Source: JAODBJ01 sp963782465
Lineage (GTDB): Bacteria; Actinomycetota; Acidimicrobiia; IMCC26256; PALSA-610
Length of the DNA stretch: 64,000 nucleotides
Reading direction: 5' to 3'
Assembly (NCBI GenBank): GCA_963782465.1
Contig: CAWAJR010000007.1
Span: forward strand, 186,001-250,000
Positions 17,130 to 27,369 of the stretch are shown here, one piece after another. The stretch's first letter is position 1. Every line of letters begins with the position of its first letter. Below the pieces are notes generated by a model, which did no database searches, was not told the origin of the DNA, and saw only the letters and a program-made list of their open reading frames with translations. A program made the translations under genes and the position numbers.

Positions 17130-17372
17130 TCAGTTCCCCGACGCGGCCGGAGACGATTCGGTCACCTTGTCGTCGTGGCGACGCATGCGCTCGACGGCGA
17201 GTTCGACGACGGCCTGTCCCTTCTCCATCGCGAGCCCGAACGGCACCGCTTCGAGCGCACGACGCAGTTGCTCGTAGCGTTCGCGGCCGGCTCGAGAACC
17301 GAGGTAGTAGCCGACCGCGAAACCGGCGATTGCTCCCGTACGGAATCGCATTTCACTGGTTGTAGCAAACAT
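17130..17372 (-). CDS. YtxH-like small membrane protein
   Basis: An 80-residue protein with one N-terminal hydrophobic segment containing FAVGYYLGSRAGRERYEQL, the recognisable YtxH-type signature of a glycine-rich helix ending in GSRAGRERYEQ. A charged amphipathic tail follows. It ends 10 bases after rpoD on the opposite strand. YtxH-like proteins are often linked to stress, but the role here is unknown. Confidence 0.75.
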   Translation of the reverse strand: MFATTSEMRFRTGAIAGFAVGYYLGSRAGRERYEQLRRALEAVPFGLAMEKGQAVVELAVERMRRHDDKVTESSPAASGN

Positions 17373-17453
17373 CGTGCCGATGTTGGACCCAACCGGTTCG
17401 TGAGGGGCCCGTCAGGTAACCTCCCGTCCGTCATGCCCGGGCTACCGGGTCGA

Positions 17454-17526
17454 TCCGGGGTAGCTCAACCGGCAGAGCAAGCGGCTGTTAACCGCTAGGT
17501 TGAGAGTTCGAGTCTCTCCCCCGGAG
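17454..17526 (+). tRNA. tRNA-Asn (GTT)
   Basis: A 73-base cloverleaf. The acceptor TCCGGGG (17454-17460) pairs with CCCCGGA (17519-17525) with discriminator G. The anticodon stem AGCGG/CCGCT frames loop CTGTTAA with anticodon GTT at 17487-17489. The T-arm is GAGAG-TTCGAGT-CTCTC. The terminal CCA is not encoded. Confidence 0.95.
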
Positions 17527-17602
17527 CTTCATCTGCGCAGGTCACTCGGTCGGCGCGTGGTCGGCGCCGCTATCGGAAAGTTGTTATCGCCGAGCGGGCA
17601 GC

Positions 17603-20600
17603 TCAACCGACCGACCCGTCGGGAAGGTGCCGGGTGAGGCTGTAGTCCCAGTGGCAATCCGTGTTCGGCGCCGACTGATCGAAGCATGGCAGCGAACCCG
17701 AGATCGAGCTGGCGTTCGGGTCCTCGTCGAGCAGCACGGTGACCGGGCTCGGCATGACGATGCGGTCCTCGTCGAACGAGTAGGCGTGTGGCTGGCAGTC
17801 GGAACCCTCGATGTGTGCGGTCACGGACACGTTCGCAAGCCGCACATAGAACTGGTTGTTCTGGTACCCGACGGCGATGAGCCCCGACTCGGGTGTGAAG
17901 GACCCGGTGCCGCTCCCGCTCTCGTGTGCCCAGAAGCCGAAGTCGCCGCAGTCTCCGCTCATGTTGAACGTGTGGTCGGCCTGCCAGTCGGCGGCCTGGT
18001 CCACCTCCCATTGGTGGCCGGAGGTCGTGTCGACGAAGAAGTGTTCCGGCGCAATGTCGATGTGCTCGTGTTGCGCAACGCTGGTGTTCGGCGGGCCGCT
18101 GTCGCTCGCCGTGTAAGTCGCGTTCACCGTGCCCGTCCAGTAGCAGAAGTACCCGCTCGACGCGAGGACCTTTTCGCCGGAGGCGAGCGGGATCGACACG
18201 GAGTCGATGCCGTCCACGAACGTGTTGATGTTCAGCGTCAGGTCGAGGTGCGCGCCGAGCGACAGGTCGACGCCGCACCCGGTCGCGGTGACCTTCAGGT
18301 ACGGACCGCCGGTGAGCCCGGGGCCGGCGACGTCGTCGATGAGGAGCTGCACACCAAAGTCGATCCCGGCGGTGACGGCGGCCGAACCCGTACCGGTCGG
18401 CCCGCCGTAGTCGGTGTGGTCGACGGTCTGGTTCGAGGACGAGTCGAACTGCCCGTCGGCGTAGCTCACGGACGCGACGTAGCCCTCTTGATGCGTCACG
18501 GTGGCCGACATCGCCGCGTCGACGTTCCAGTTCACGTAGGCCTTGATGTCGACGTGCGGAACGATGACCAACACGATCGGCCCGATCGCGACCGGGATGG
18601 GTTCGAAGTCGCGCGACAGGAGTTCTTTGTCGAGGAGGCTGCCCGACGCCGCGACGCTGAAGCCGGCGGACGCGGAGAACGTGGTACCGATGCCGAGGAC
18701 GCTCGTGACGTCGACCGGGTGCAACGGGTCGAGGTGGACCGACACGTGCATACCGAAGTGCGCCGATGTTTGCAGGCCGAACGAAACCGACCCGCCGGTA
18801 ACGACTTCAGTGTCGCTCGTGTCGGCGTCGACGGAAGCTCCTCCGGCATCGGTCGCGGCGGCTGCGCTCTTCGTGGCGGTGCTTGCGGCGCGCGCGGCCG
18901 GCACCGAAGAGCCAGGGTCACTGACGTCGACGTCGCCTTGCTTGATCGCGTCCGCGAGTGATGCGGGCGCGGTGGTCAAGACGTACTGGGTCTTCGTCTT
19001 CGTAACTGCCGTAACCTTTCGCAGCAGTCCGTGCGGCAGGTTCGGCGTGACGCCGGCGTTGAGGATGTCGCCGACCATGAGGTGCTTGACCTGCTTCGGT
19101 GCCGTCGCCTTCGCGAACGTGAGCTGGCTCGCTGACACATCGGTGAGCGACTGCAGCGACGCGTCGCTCAACGGTTTGGCCCGCACCGACGTGACGATGC
19201 CACCGGCCAAGTAACCGACGACGTCGACGGTGACGTCGAGGGTGCCGACCGAGGGGTCGAGCGTGAACGCACCCGACGCGTCGAGCGGCACCACGAGGAG
19301 GCCGCCGCTCGTCTGGCCGGCGACGTAGTCGAGACCGTTCCCGCCGGGTGCGGTGAGCGTTCCCGTGTCGCTCGGCGCGTAGACCGAGACGTGCACCAGC
19401 GCCGCCGTCGCCGGGACCGCCGCCGTCGCGGCCGGCACCCCTGCGTGACCGGCCGCGACGAAGCGGGCGTTGCCGCCGGGCGTGAGCGGTCCGGCGACGC
19501 CGCCGGCCCCAGTGCGCGTGTCGGCGAGCCGAATGGGCGCGACGACGTTCACCCAATTCGCGGCGACAGCACGCGTACCGTCGCTGATCCACCCGAGGGC
19601 GGTCACGGTCACGCTGGTGTCGACGGTGGAATCGAGGGTCAGGCGGCCGCCGTCACCGAGCGACGCGAGCACGACGTCGCTCGCGTCCTCGCCGGGCGCG
19701 AACGTGATCGCCGAGGCGGTCGAAGGAGCGTCACCGGCCGGCGTGACGCGGAGCGTGCCGCCCGCGGCCGGCTGGTGCACCGAGACCCGGACCCACAGCG
19801 CCCGTGCTCCGGTGGGTGGGAGGTCGCCGACGCCGGAGGTGTCGACATCCGTCGCGCTGTCGGCGGCGAGGTCGCCGTTGAAGAGGTTGGCCGGCGTGGT
19901 CGCGACGCTCAGGTTGTCGGTCCCGGTGAGTTCCGGCGATGCCGGCACCCACGCTTCGGCGTCGAGAGCCACCTGCACCGTGCCGGTGTCGTTCCTCACG
20001 GTGACCGCGCCCGACGTGCCCAGTCGCACCAGCGTCGAGGTCGAACGCGTGTCGCCGGCGGCGGTGGAAAAGACCGGCTTCGACGGCGCCTTCGTCCCGG
20101 CCGGGTAGAGGCGGAGGCCGCCTGCGGCGGCGGTGCGTGTCGCGTGTACTCGCAGCAGCACCGCCGCCGCACCCGCTGCCGGTATCCCACCCGAACCGGC
20201 GACGGTGATCGTGAACGCCCCCTTCGGTTTCAACGTGACGGGGTCGAGGACGCGCTCGGCGGCGACGGGCACGAACCGCGAACCGGGTGTGGTCGGTGTG
20301 ACTGCGTTGCTCGGCGCCGACACGGGGCCCGGACCGACTGCGTTCTGCGCGACGACGGTGAACGTGTACGCGACGCCCGGCTGCAGCCCTTCGACCGTCG
20401 CCGACTTCGAGCGACCGCCGACGTCGGCGGCCGCGCCGCCGGGGTCCGCGACGAGGTGGTACGACAAGATCGCGCTCGAACCCTTCGTCGCCGGCTTCGT
20501 CCACGAGACGGTGGCCGCGAAGGCGCTCGCGCTCGCGGTGACGGCGAGCGGCGCGCTCGGCGGCGCGGGAGTCTTGGCTCGCGTGCTCGCCGCGGCGGCG

Positions 20601-20686
20601 GTCGCCGCACCCGGTGCTGCCGTGAGGACGGCGACCACCGTGACGATCGCCCACGCGACCAACCTGCTGTGACCGCTGCCCCGCAT
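17603..20686 (-). CDS. Large secreted fibronectin type III-containing protein
   Basis: A 1027-residue exported protein. The signal peptide (about 1-33, ending ATAAAAS) precedes one fibronectin type III domain (about 40-130: VTASASAFAATVSWTKP ... YTFTVVAQNAVGPGPVS). Three related beta-rich modules follow at about 135-500; the third has the actinobacterial surface-protein motif IRLADTRTG and ends DVVGYLAGG. The C-terminal half (about 600-1027) is Thr/Ser/Asp-rich, beta-type, with few cysteines and no recognised fold. The ATG at 20686 is chosen for its AGGGAGGG ribosome site. It is divergent from a SARP regulator. A surface or matrix role is likely; no catalytic motif is seen. Confidence 0.8.
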   Translation of the reverse strand: MRGSGHSRLVAWAIVTVVAVLTAAPGAATAAAASTRAKTPAPPSAPLAVTASASAFAATVSWTKPATKGSSAILSYHLVADPGGAAADVGGRSKSATVEGLQPGVAYTFTVVAQNAVGPGPVSAPSNAVTPTTPGSRFVPVAAERVLDPVTLKPKGAFTITVAGSGGIPAAGAAAVLLRVHATRTAAAGGLRLYPAGTKAPSKPVFSTAAGDTRSTSTLVRLGTSGAVTVRNDTGTVQVALDAEAWVPASPELTGTDNLSVATTPANLFNGDLAADSATDVDTSGVGDLPPTGARALWVRVSVHQPAAGGTLRVTPAGDAPSTASAITFAPGEDASDVVLASLGDGGRLTLDSTVDTSVTVTALGWISDGTRAVAANWVNVVAPIRLADTRTGAGGVAGPLTPGGNARFVAAGHAGVPAATAAVPATAALVHVSVYAPSDTGTLTAPGGNGLDYVAGQTSGGLLVVPLDASGAFTLDPSVGTLDVTVDVVGYLAGGIVTSVRAKPLSDASLQSLTDVSASQLTFAKATAPKQVKHLMVGDILNAGVTPNLPHGLLRKVTAVTKTKTQYVLTTAPASLADAIKQGDVDVSDPGSSVPAARAASTATKSAAAATDAGGASVDADTSDTEVVTGGSVSFGLQTSAHFGMHVSVHLDPLHPVDVTSVLGIGTTFSASAGFSVAASGSLLDKELLSRDFEPIPVAIGPIVLVIVPHVDIKAYVNWNVDAAMSATVTHQEGYVASVSYADGQFDSSSNQTVDHTDYGGPTGTGSAAVTAGIDFGVQLLIDDVAGPGLTGGPYLKVTATGCGVDLSLGAHLDLTLNINTFVDGIDSVSIPLASGEKVLASSGYFCYWTGTVNATYTASDSGPPNTSVAQHEHIDIAPEHFFVDTTSGHQWEVDQAADWQADHTFNMSGDCGDFGFWAHESGSGTGSFTPESGLIAVGYQNNQFYVRLANVSVTAHIEGSDCQPHAYSFDEDRIVMPSPVTVLLDEDPNASSISGSLPCFDQSAPNTDCHWDYSLTRHLPDGSVG

Positions 20687-20732
20687 GTGCGCCCTCCCTG
20701 AGCGATGAACCACGGAGTGTGGTCGCTCTCGC

Positions 20733-20750
20733 TAAACGCTCGGTAAACGC
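20733..20750. promoter_or_regulatory. Two TAAACGC repeats at 11-base spacing (SARP-type site)
   Basis: TAAACGC occurs at 20733-20739 and 20744-20750, exactly one helical turn apart, in the 99-base gap between the divergent secreted protein and the SARP gene. SARP regulators are known to bind heptamer direct repeats with 11-base periodicity near the -35 position. The match in spacing and place makes this a good candidate binding site; which gene it controls is open. Confidence 0.55.
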
Positions 20751-20785
20751 GTCCCTGGCCAGGCGGTTATGACCGCGGTAACACT

Positions 20786-23719
20786 GTGACGGTGTTCCGG
20801 GTCCTGGGCGGGGTGACCGTCGACGTCGACGGGGTGGATGTGGCGCTCGCGCCGCAGGCGCGACGGCTGCTCGGGATCCTGCTCGCCGACCGTGGCCGAC
20901 CCGTCCCGATCGACGTCATCGTCGACCGGTTGTGGAGTGGGCCGCCGCCGGCCACTGCGCCGAAGGTGGTGCACGTCGTCGTGGGGCGCCTCCGCGACGC
21001 GCTCGACGCCGCCCGCGCCGCGGGCCGCGAGTCGCTCATCGCGACGGTCGGCGCGGCCTACCGCCTCGACGCCGGGCCGACCGACCTCGATCAGTACCTC
21101 GCGTTGCTGGCGCGTGCCGAGGAGCGCGTGGCGCGCGGCGAGGCCGACGCGCTGGGCGACATCGAGGGTGCGCTGCGCCTGTGGTGCGGCCGCCCCTGGG
21201 GTGACCAGGGTGACGACGACTGGCTGGCGCCGGCGATCAGCGCGCTGGAGGAACGTCACCGGCGCGCCGAGGAGCAATGGGCTGAGCTCGCGCTGGCCGC
21301 GCGACCGGCCGCCGACCTTGTCGAACGCCTCCGTACCGCCGCCCATGCCGAACCCCTTCGCGAGCGACGGTGGGGCCAGGTGATGATGGCCCTGTACCGC
21401 TCCGGCCGGCAGGCGGAGGCGCTGCGCGCCTACGAGGAGTGCCGCGCCGTGCTGCGCGAGCAGCTCGGCCTCGAGCCGGGCCCGGAGCTGCGGCGGCTGC
21501 ACGTCGCGATGTTGCAGCAGGAACCGTCGCTCGAATCGATGTCCGCGGACGGCGTCGCGCCGCGGGCGGGGTTCGTCGGCCGCGCCGGCGAGCTGGCCGC
21601 CCTCGACCGCGCGCTCGCGAGGAGTCGCATCGTGACCGTCGTTGGCCACGGAGGCATGGGCAAGACCCGGCTCGTCGCGGAACTCGCGCACCGCCGCCGG
21701 CTGACGGGGGAGACAATGTGGTCGGCTGCCCTCGCGACCCTGCCGGGCCGCGACCATGTCGCCGGGCACATCGCCGCTGAGCTCGGTCTGGCGGTCGACG
21801 AGGACGCGGCACCGATCGATGTCGTCGTTGCCGCGGTGGGGAACCGGCGCGGCGTTCTCGTGATCGATGCCGGTGAGCGCGCGATCAGCGAGACCTCGGC
21901 GGTGGTCTTGCGCCTCCTCGAACGGTGCCCGGCGCTGCACATCGTCGTCACATCGCGTGTGCCGTTCGGGTTGCCCGACGAGGTCATCGTCGACGTCGGC
22001 CCGCTCCCAGCCGATGCCGCGTTCGAGTTGCTCGTGCGGCGGATCGGCGGCCGGACCGAAGAACTCTCTCCCGCGCTCGGTGCATCGTTGCGACGCGAGG
22101 TCGAAAGGTCCGGCGGGGTGCCGTTGTTGCTCGAGCTCGCAGCGCGCACGGTCGAAACCGGCACGCCCGGTCGGGACGTCGCCGCAGCCCCCGTCGATCA
22201 CGCGGCAGCGGTGCTCGCCGCGATCGAGCACGCGCTCGGTTCGGTCGACGACGCGGCGCGGTCGGTCGTGCTCGCCGCGGCGCCGTTGCCGGCCGGGGTC
22301 TGCGAGGAGACGGCATCGGGCATCGCCGGTGTCGCTCCCGCCGACGCGACGCGCGCGCTGCGCCAGCTCACGTGGGTGAGACTCGTCGACCCGGTGGTCG
22401 GGAAGGGACCGCTGCGTTACCGCAGCCTCGACCCTGTACGCGAGGCGCTCGCGCGCGACCTGCCGCCCGAGCAGCGCGACGCGCTGCGGGCGCGGGCAGT
22501 CGGCACGATCGAAGCCGCGTACCTCGCCCTGCGTCCCGACGGCATGCCGTTCGTCCTCTCTCGGCTCGACGGACTCGAGGACGAGCACGACAACCTGCGC
22601 CGCCTGCTCGACGAGTCGCTGGACCATGCGCCCGGCGACGCACTCCGGCTGGCCTGCGCCGCCGCCGAGTTCTGGCCGGTACGCGGGCACATCGTCGAGG
22701 GGCGCCGCTGGATCGACCGAGCGCTCGCGTCGGCCCGACCGGTCGGCGAACCGCGCTGGCGCGCCGAATTCGCGCTCGCCCGTACGACGCGAACGTTCGG
22801 TGAGGTCGCGACGCTTCGGCCGCGCCTCGAGGCGGTCATCGAGGAGATGCGCGCGGCGCCGGGCACCGACCCCTTGCTCGTCGGGGCGATCCTGATCTAC
22901 GTGGCGATGGCGCGGGGATGGCACGGAGATCGGGAGGGTTCGCGTGACGCGCTGGCGGAGGCCCGCGTGATCGACCGCGAACACGGCACGCCGTGGACGA
23001 CCGCCAACCTCGACCACCTGGCCGGGTTGGGACGCGTCCTCGACGGGGATCTCGTCGGCGCACGCGACGCGCAGCGCGAGTTCGGTCGCCGCATGGAGGA
23101 ACTCGACGACCCCGTGAGCGCCGCGATGGGGTGGTACCTCGCCGCCACGATCGGCGACATGGCGGGCCGGACGGACCTCGAAGACGACGTCTTGCGCGCG
23201 AGATCACACGCCGGCCGCTCCGGAGACGTGAACTTGCTCGGGCAGCTGCTGCTGGTCGAGGGCCGGCTCCTGCTCCGTACGGGCGATCCCGGAGGGCGCG
23301 CCGCGCTCGAGGAGACGGCCGACGCACTCGAGGCGCGTGGCGGCGTACGTGCGGCGGCTGTTGCCCGCCGCGACCTCGGGCTGCTCGAACTCGACGGTGG
23401 CGATCCGGAGCGTGCGTTGCACCATCTCCGGCGCGCCGTGCCCGTGCTGCTCACACTGGACCGCGCCGCGTCGGCGCCGGCGGTCGCGGGCCTCGCCCTC
23501 GTGGCGCGACGGCGCGACGACCATCGGACCGCGGTCCGGCTCGCCGCCGTTGCCGCGGCGTTGCGCGGGGCCGGCGGTCCCGCGGCGCGCGACGACCAGG
23601 TTCGCCTCGACCGCTTACTGACCGAACTCGGCGTGCCGGCCCAACCGTTGCCGGGGGACGCCGTGGCGGAACCGGACGTGGCCGACGTGATGGAGGTGAT
23701 CGACGGCCTCCTGCACTGA
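20786..23719 (+). CDS. AfsR/SARP-family transcriptional regulator with ATPase and TPR-like regions
   Basis: A 977-residue regulator. The N-terminal OmpR-like winged helix (about 1-95, FRVLGGVTVDVDG ... RRLLGILLADRGRPV) and bacterial transcriptional activation domain (about 100-245, ending LEPGPELRRLHVAML) define a SARP. An NB-ARC/STAND-like ATPase follows with Walker A GHGGMGKTR at about 285-293 and a Walker B-like VLVIDAGE. The rest (about 560-977) is helical, TPR-like. The GTG at 20786 fits the domain start. It is divergent from the large secreted protein, the most likely target besides itself. Confidence 0.9.
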   Translation: MTVFRVLGGVTVDVDGVDVALAPQARRLLGILLADRGRPVPIDVIVDRLWSGPPPATAPKVVHVVVGRLRDALDAARAAGRESLIATVGAAYRLDAGPTDLDQYLALLARAEERVARGEADALGDIEGALRLWCGRPWGDQGDDDWLAPAISALEERHRRAEEQWAELALAARPAADLVERLRTAAHAEPLRERRWGQVMMALYRSGRQAEALRAYEECRAVLREQLGLEPGPELRRLHVAMLQQEPSLESMSADGVAPRAGFVGRAGELAALDRALARSRIVTVVGHGGMGKTRLVAELAHRRRLTGETMWSAALATLPGRDHVAGHIAAELGLAVDEDAAPIDVVVAAVGNRRGVLVIDAGERAISETSAVVLRLLERCPALHIVVTSRVPFGLPDEVIVDVGPLPADAAFELLVRRIGGRTEELSPALGASLRREVERSGGVPLLLELAARTVETGTPGRDVAAAPVDHAAAVLAAIEHALGSVDDAARSVVLAAAPLPAGVCEETASGIAGVAPADATRALRQLTWVRLVDPVVGKGPLRYRSLDPVREALARDLPPEQRDALRARAVGTIEAAYLALRPDGMPFVLSRLDGLEDEHDNLRRLLDESLDHAPGDALRLACAAAEFWPVRGHIVEGRRWIDRALASARPVGEPRWRAEFALARTTRTFGEVATLRPRLEAVIEEMRAAPGTDPLLVGAILIYVAMARGWHGDREGSRDALAEARVIDREHGTPWTTANLDHLAGLGRVLDGDLVGARDAQREFGRRMEELDDPVSAAMGWYLAATIGDMAGRTDLEDDVLRARSHAGRSGDVNLLGQLLLVEGRLLLRTGDPGGRAALEETADALEARGGVRAAAVARRDLGLLELDGGDPERALHHLRRAVPVLLTLDRAASAPAVAGLALVARRRDDHRTAVRLAAVAAALRGAGGPAARDDQVRLDRLLTELGVPAQPLPGDAVAEPDVADVMEVIDGLLH

Positions 23720-23990
23720 GCCGGGTGGTGGACCGGGCCAGCCTTGTCGGGTTGGCGCTCACATGCCTCGCGTCACGTGCGATGCCATCGCAATAGCGCG
23801 CCGACGCCACCGGCAAAGCGCGTCGGCGTGGGGGACGAGGTGGGGTATGCCGTCTCGCGGTGCCCGCAGGGCGACGCGCACACGTAGCGAGGGACGATTC
23901 GCACGCCGGCGCCGCTCCCGAACGCCGTTGTACCGATACTCTCCCGAACGCCGCGTGCACCGCTACGTCCGCTCGGTGTGCACGCGTGAT
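23720..23990. other. Gene-free gap
   Basis: No coding sequence, RNA gene or clear terminator is seen between the SARP gene and the convergent beta-helix gene. A short repeated phrase CGAACGCCG at about 23918 and 23947, beside GATACTCTCC, is the only local feature. Confidence 0.4.
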
Positions 23991-25142
23991 TCAGTTCCCG
24001 GTGTCGTAGGCCCCGATGTCGCACTTGCCGCGGATCGTGGCGTTCCGGGCGTGGCCGCGCTGGTCGGTGCCGCTCACCGGCGGCGCGTTGCAGTCGGCCG
24101 GGTCGCCGTGACCGATCGCCGGGCTTCCCGCCAGCAGGGCTCGGGTGAGCGTGCGGCCACCGTTCGCTTCGAGGGCGGCAAGCATCGGGTCGATTGGGTA
24201 GGTCGCGTCGCCGACGATGCTGCCGTTCGAGCCGTTGACGAGGTTCGGGCAGCCGGAGTTCGCGACCGCGACGTTCTGGCCGACGAGGTTGTGACCGCCG
24301 TCGGTGAACGTCGACGTGCCCGAACCGAAGGTCGCGTCGCAGTCGGGCGCGTTCGGCGCCCGGTTCGCGGCCAGGATCGTGTCGACGAGCGTCGCTGACG
24401 AATCGCCCGACTCGTAGAGCCCGCCGGCGCGTTGCGTCGCCTGGTTCCCGGCGACGGTGCTGTCGCGCACGGTCAGGTTGGCAGTCGCGACGTTGATGCC
24501 ACCGCCGCTCACGCTGAAGTTGCCGGTGATCGTGCTGTTCGCGATCACGACGGTCGAGGGCGGCGCGCCCGCACCGTTGGCGACGAACAGGCCGCCGCTC
24601 GAGTTGTCGTCGATCGTCGACCGGAGAATCGTCACCTCGGTGTTCCCGGTCCCCGGCGCGACGGTGATGGCGCCGGCGATCGTGGAGTCGGCGAACTTCA
24701 CCGCGTTGGTGACGGTGCTGTCGACAACGCGCAGCGCTCCGGTCGACGCGGTGATGCCCGAGTTGCGCGCGGTGTGGGTTCCGTCACGGGCGCCGCCGTC
24801 GACGGTGAGCCGTTGGATCGTGACGAACCGGTCGCCGGCGATGGTGATCTCGTCGCCGAGGGTCGTGTTCTGTGGGTTGGTGATCACGGTGCCGGCGCCG
24901 GCACCCGACAGTACGACGTTCGCGTCGAGGGTGAAGCCGCCGGCGAAGACGCCTTTGCCGACGCGGATCGTGTCGCCGCTCGCCGCGCATGCGCTTCGCA
25001 GCGGTGATGGTCGCGAACGGTTGGTTCCTTGTCGCGGTCGCGCAGGTCGGTTCGGTCTTCGCCTTCGCGGCGACGTACCACGTGTGCGTCGGTGTGCCGC
25101 CGGTGTCGTAGGCGCCGACGTCGCACGCGCCCCGCGATGCAC
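23991..25142 (-). pseudogene. Secreted parallel beta-helix protein, C-terminal part, frameshifted
   Basis: The second tandem copy of the beta-helix domain. Sense sequence in this frame begins at about 24990 with ACAASGDTIRVGKGVFAGGF and ends GKCDIGAYDTGN. It matches the first copy motif for motif (GAGAGTVITN, NSTITGN, GGHNLVGQ, GSPAIGHGDPA). The frame is joined to the upstream part by a second one-base insertion near 24990: removing one C turns TAAKRM into TAAKACAASGDT. The first 45 or so residues of this frame as read are therefore not real. Two one-base breaks lie only about 245 bases apart. Confidence 0.7.
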
Positions 25143-26314
25143 TGTTGCGCTTGGCGCCGCGCGCGTCGCGGTCGCCGGGAAGCGACGCGCACACCGCGGG
25201 ATTGCCCGCGGCGATGGCCGGGCTCCCGGCAGCGCAGCGCGAGTGTCGCGACCGGTCCACCGGCGTCGGTGAGCGGGGCAAGGTGCGGGTCGATGGGTGC
25301 CGTGGCGGTACCGGCCTGGGTGCCGTTCACACCGTCGACGAACTGGTGACAGCCGGCACCCGAGTTCGCGTCGATTTCACCGATCACGTTGTGCCCGCCG
25401 TCGACCACCGTCCCGGACGAGGCGCAATCCACGCCCGTCGTGACCGGTGCGTGGTTGCCGGCGACGATCGAGTTCGTGAACGTCGCGGGGTTCGTACTGA
25501 AGAGCGCGATGCCGCCTGCTACCGACGCCGAATTGCCCGCGATCGTGCTGTTGACGACCTCAAGCGTGCCGGCGCGGGCGTCGATGCCGCCGCCGAAGGG
25601 TGACTGGTTGCCGGTGATCGTGCTGTTGACCACGTCGATCATGACCGGCGACGGCGAGACGGCGGCATAGACACCGCTGGCGAAGTTGTCGACGAGGGTG
25701 CTGCCGACGATGTGCACGTTCGCGGCGCCGTTGGCCGAACGCACGGTGACTGCGCCCTCGGGCGGGTTCGCGACGGTGAACGTGTTGCGCACCGTCACCG
25801 CGTCGAGGGTGAGCGTCCCGCTGCCGGTGCTGATGCCGAGGTTCGACGGGGTCGTGCCGTCGGCGGCGACGCCGTCGACCGTGAGTTGTTCGAGCGCGGC
25901 GTTTGTGCCGTCGGCGATCGTGATCTCCGTGGTCAGGTTCGGGGGCTCCGTGCCGGTGATCACCGTCGCGGCACCGGCACCGATGATCGTCACGTCGGCG
26001 GCGACGGTGAAGCCGCCGGTGAACGTCCCCGGCCCGATCGACAGCGTGGTGCCGTTGCCGGCGCACGCGAGCGCGCCCGCGATGGTCGCGAAAGGCTGCA
26101 GCTTCGACGCCGCGTTACACGCCGGATCGGTGGTCGCGCTCTGCGATACGTACAGCTTCTTCGGGACCTTGGCCGACGCGGCGCGAGCAAGCGGGGCGCT
26201 CGCGAGAAGCCCGACGACGAGTACGAGGGCGAAACCGCCGCGCGCGAAGGTTCGGGTGCGACGAGCCGGCGCCGGGCGCCGTTCTCCGAACGCGTTGACA
26301 GGGTTGACCCGCAT
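24884..26314 (-). pseudogene. Secreted parallel beta-helix protein, N-terminal part, frameshifted
   Basis: The first part of a secreted protein with a signal peptide (hydrophobic stretch FALVLVVGLLASAPLARA after a basic start) and a right-handed beta-helix of the polymorphic outer-membrane/choice-of-anchor type: QPFATIAGALACAG, then repeated NSTITGN and GGI motifs. The frame breaks near 25235, after VATLAL. Skipping one C there restores AAGSPAIAAG, a conserved end-of-module motif, so residues after that point in the frame as read are spurious. The restored module ends CDVGAYDTGG. Its continuation is the next entry; together they encode about 773 residues as two tandem copies of one domain. 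Confidence 0.75.
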
Positions 26315-26427
26315 GACGACCTCACTTGACGCGGTGGCGGCGTATCCGGCCGAAGCCGGTAACGACCATCAGTCAGGTGAGGCGTCGATTCGTTACACGG
26401 GACGCGCGAGCGTGCTCGCCGGCGCGT

Positions 26428-27279
26428 TCAGTCGGCCGACTCGGCCGACTCGTGTGTCTTGGTGCGGTAGTCGCCGAACGGTGCGTCGCGTTCCTGCAAC
26501 GCGTTCGTCAGGCCCTTCTCGCGTGCCGCGCCGACGAAGTTGTGCATCGTGCGGGTGTGCGTGCCGAGCGCGCACAACTCGGTACCGGCGCGGATACCGG
26601 CCCGCAGGCCCATCGCGTCCATCTGCCGGTGCACGACCCGCTTGTTGAGTTGCAGCAGTTCGATCGGCACGAGCGCGATGCGCCGCGCCACTTCGAGGAC
26701 GCGCTCGTCGAGTTCCTCTGCGGGGTACGCCGCGTTGGCCCATCCTCGCTCGACCGCCTCGATCCCCGACACCGAGTCGCCGGTGAGCATCATCTCCATC
26801 GCTTTGCGCATGCCGAGGAACCAGGGATGAAAGTGCATGTCGGGCACGCCGAAGCGCACCGCCGGGTATCCCATCTGCGCGTCTTCGGCCATGTAGACGA
26901 GATCGCAACCGGTCGCGAGCTCGCTCGCGCCGGCGAGGCAGTAGCCGTGCACTTGCGCGATCACCGGCTTGGCGAGGTCCCAGATGCTCATCCAACCTTC
27001 GGTGACGTGGCGCGGCCACGCGCCTTCGCCGCCGGGCGTGTAGTACGGCATGTCGTAGCCGGCGTTGCCGCCGCCGAGGTCGTAACCGGCCGAGAACGAC
27101 GGGCCGGCGCCACGGATGATCGTGACCGACACGTCGGGGTCGGCGTCGTGTTCCCGCAACGTCTCGAGGATCGCCCCGCGCAACGGGTGGATGAGGCTGT
27201 TGCGCTTCTCGGGCCGGTTCATCGTGATGCGCCGAACCCTGGGGGACGGCTCGTCGACCAGGATTACGTCACTCGTCAT
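26428..27279 (-). CDS. Enoyl-CoA hydratase/isomerase family protein
   Basis: This 283-residue crotonase-fold protein is expected to act on acyl-CoA thioesters in fatty-acid or related catabolism. It starts with RRITMNRPEKRNSL. Oxyanion-hole regions are FSAGYDLGG (about 64-72) and QVHGYCLAGASELATGCDL (about 110-128). The catalytic Glu pair of true hydratases is not clearly conserved: the second position region reads MGYPAVRFGVPD. It could therefore be an isomerase or another crotonase activity. The ATG at 27279 gives normal length. Confidence 0.85.
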   Translation of the reverse strand: MTSDVILVDEPSPRVRRITMNRPEKRNSLIHPLRGAILETLREHDADPDVSVTIIRGAGPSFSAGYDLGGGNAGYDMPYYTPGGEGAWPRHVTEGWMSIWDLAKPVIAQVHGYCLAGASELATGCDLVYMAEDAQMGYPAVRFGVPDMHFHPWFLGMRKAMEMMLTGDSVSGIEAVERGWANAAYPAEELDERVLEVARRIALVPIELLQLNKRVVHRQMDAMGLRAGIRAGTELCALGTHTRTMHNFVGAAREKGLTNALQERDAPFGDYRTKTHESAESAD

Positions 27280-27369
27280 GGCTCGGTTGCTCCCTTGGCG
27301 ATCGGCGATCGCGTCGGTGCCAGCCTCGCACGCGAGACGTCGTACGCGCCGAAGGGAGCGCCAGGCCGG

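Noticed and set aside
17627..18961. Long plus-strand frame opposite the secreted fibronectin-type protein
   Set aside because: Its composition is Arg/Val/Gly-skewed with no domain; the minus-strand protein has a signal peptide, a good ribosome site and clear modules.
24980..25240. Programmed ribosomal frameshifting in the beta-helix gene
   Set aside because: No slippery sequence or downstream structure at either break, and two shifts in the same gene would be needed.
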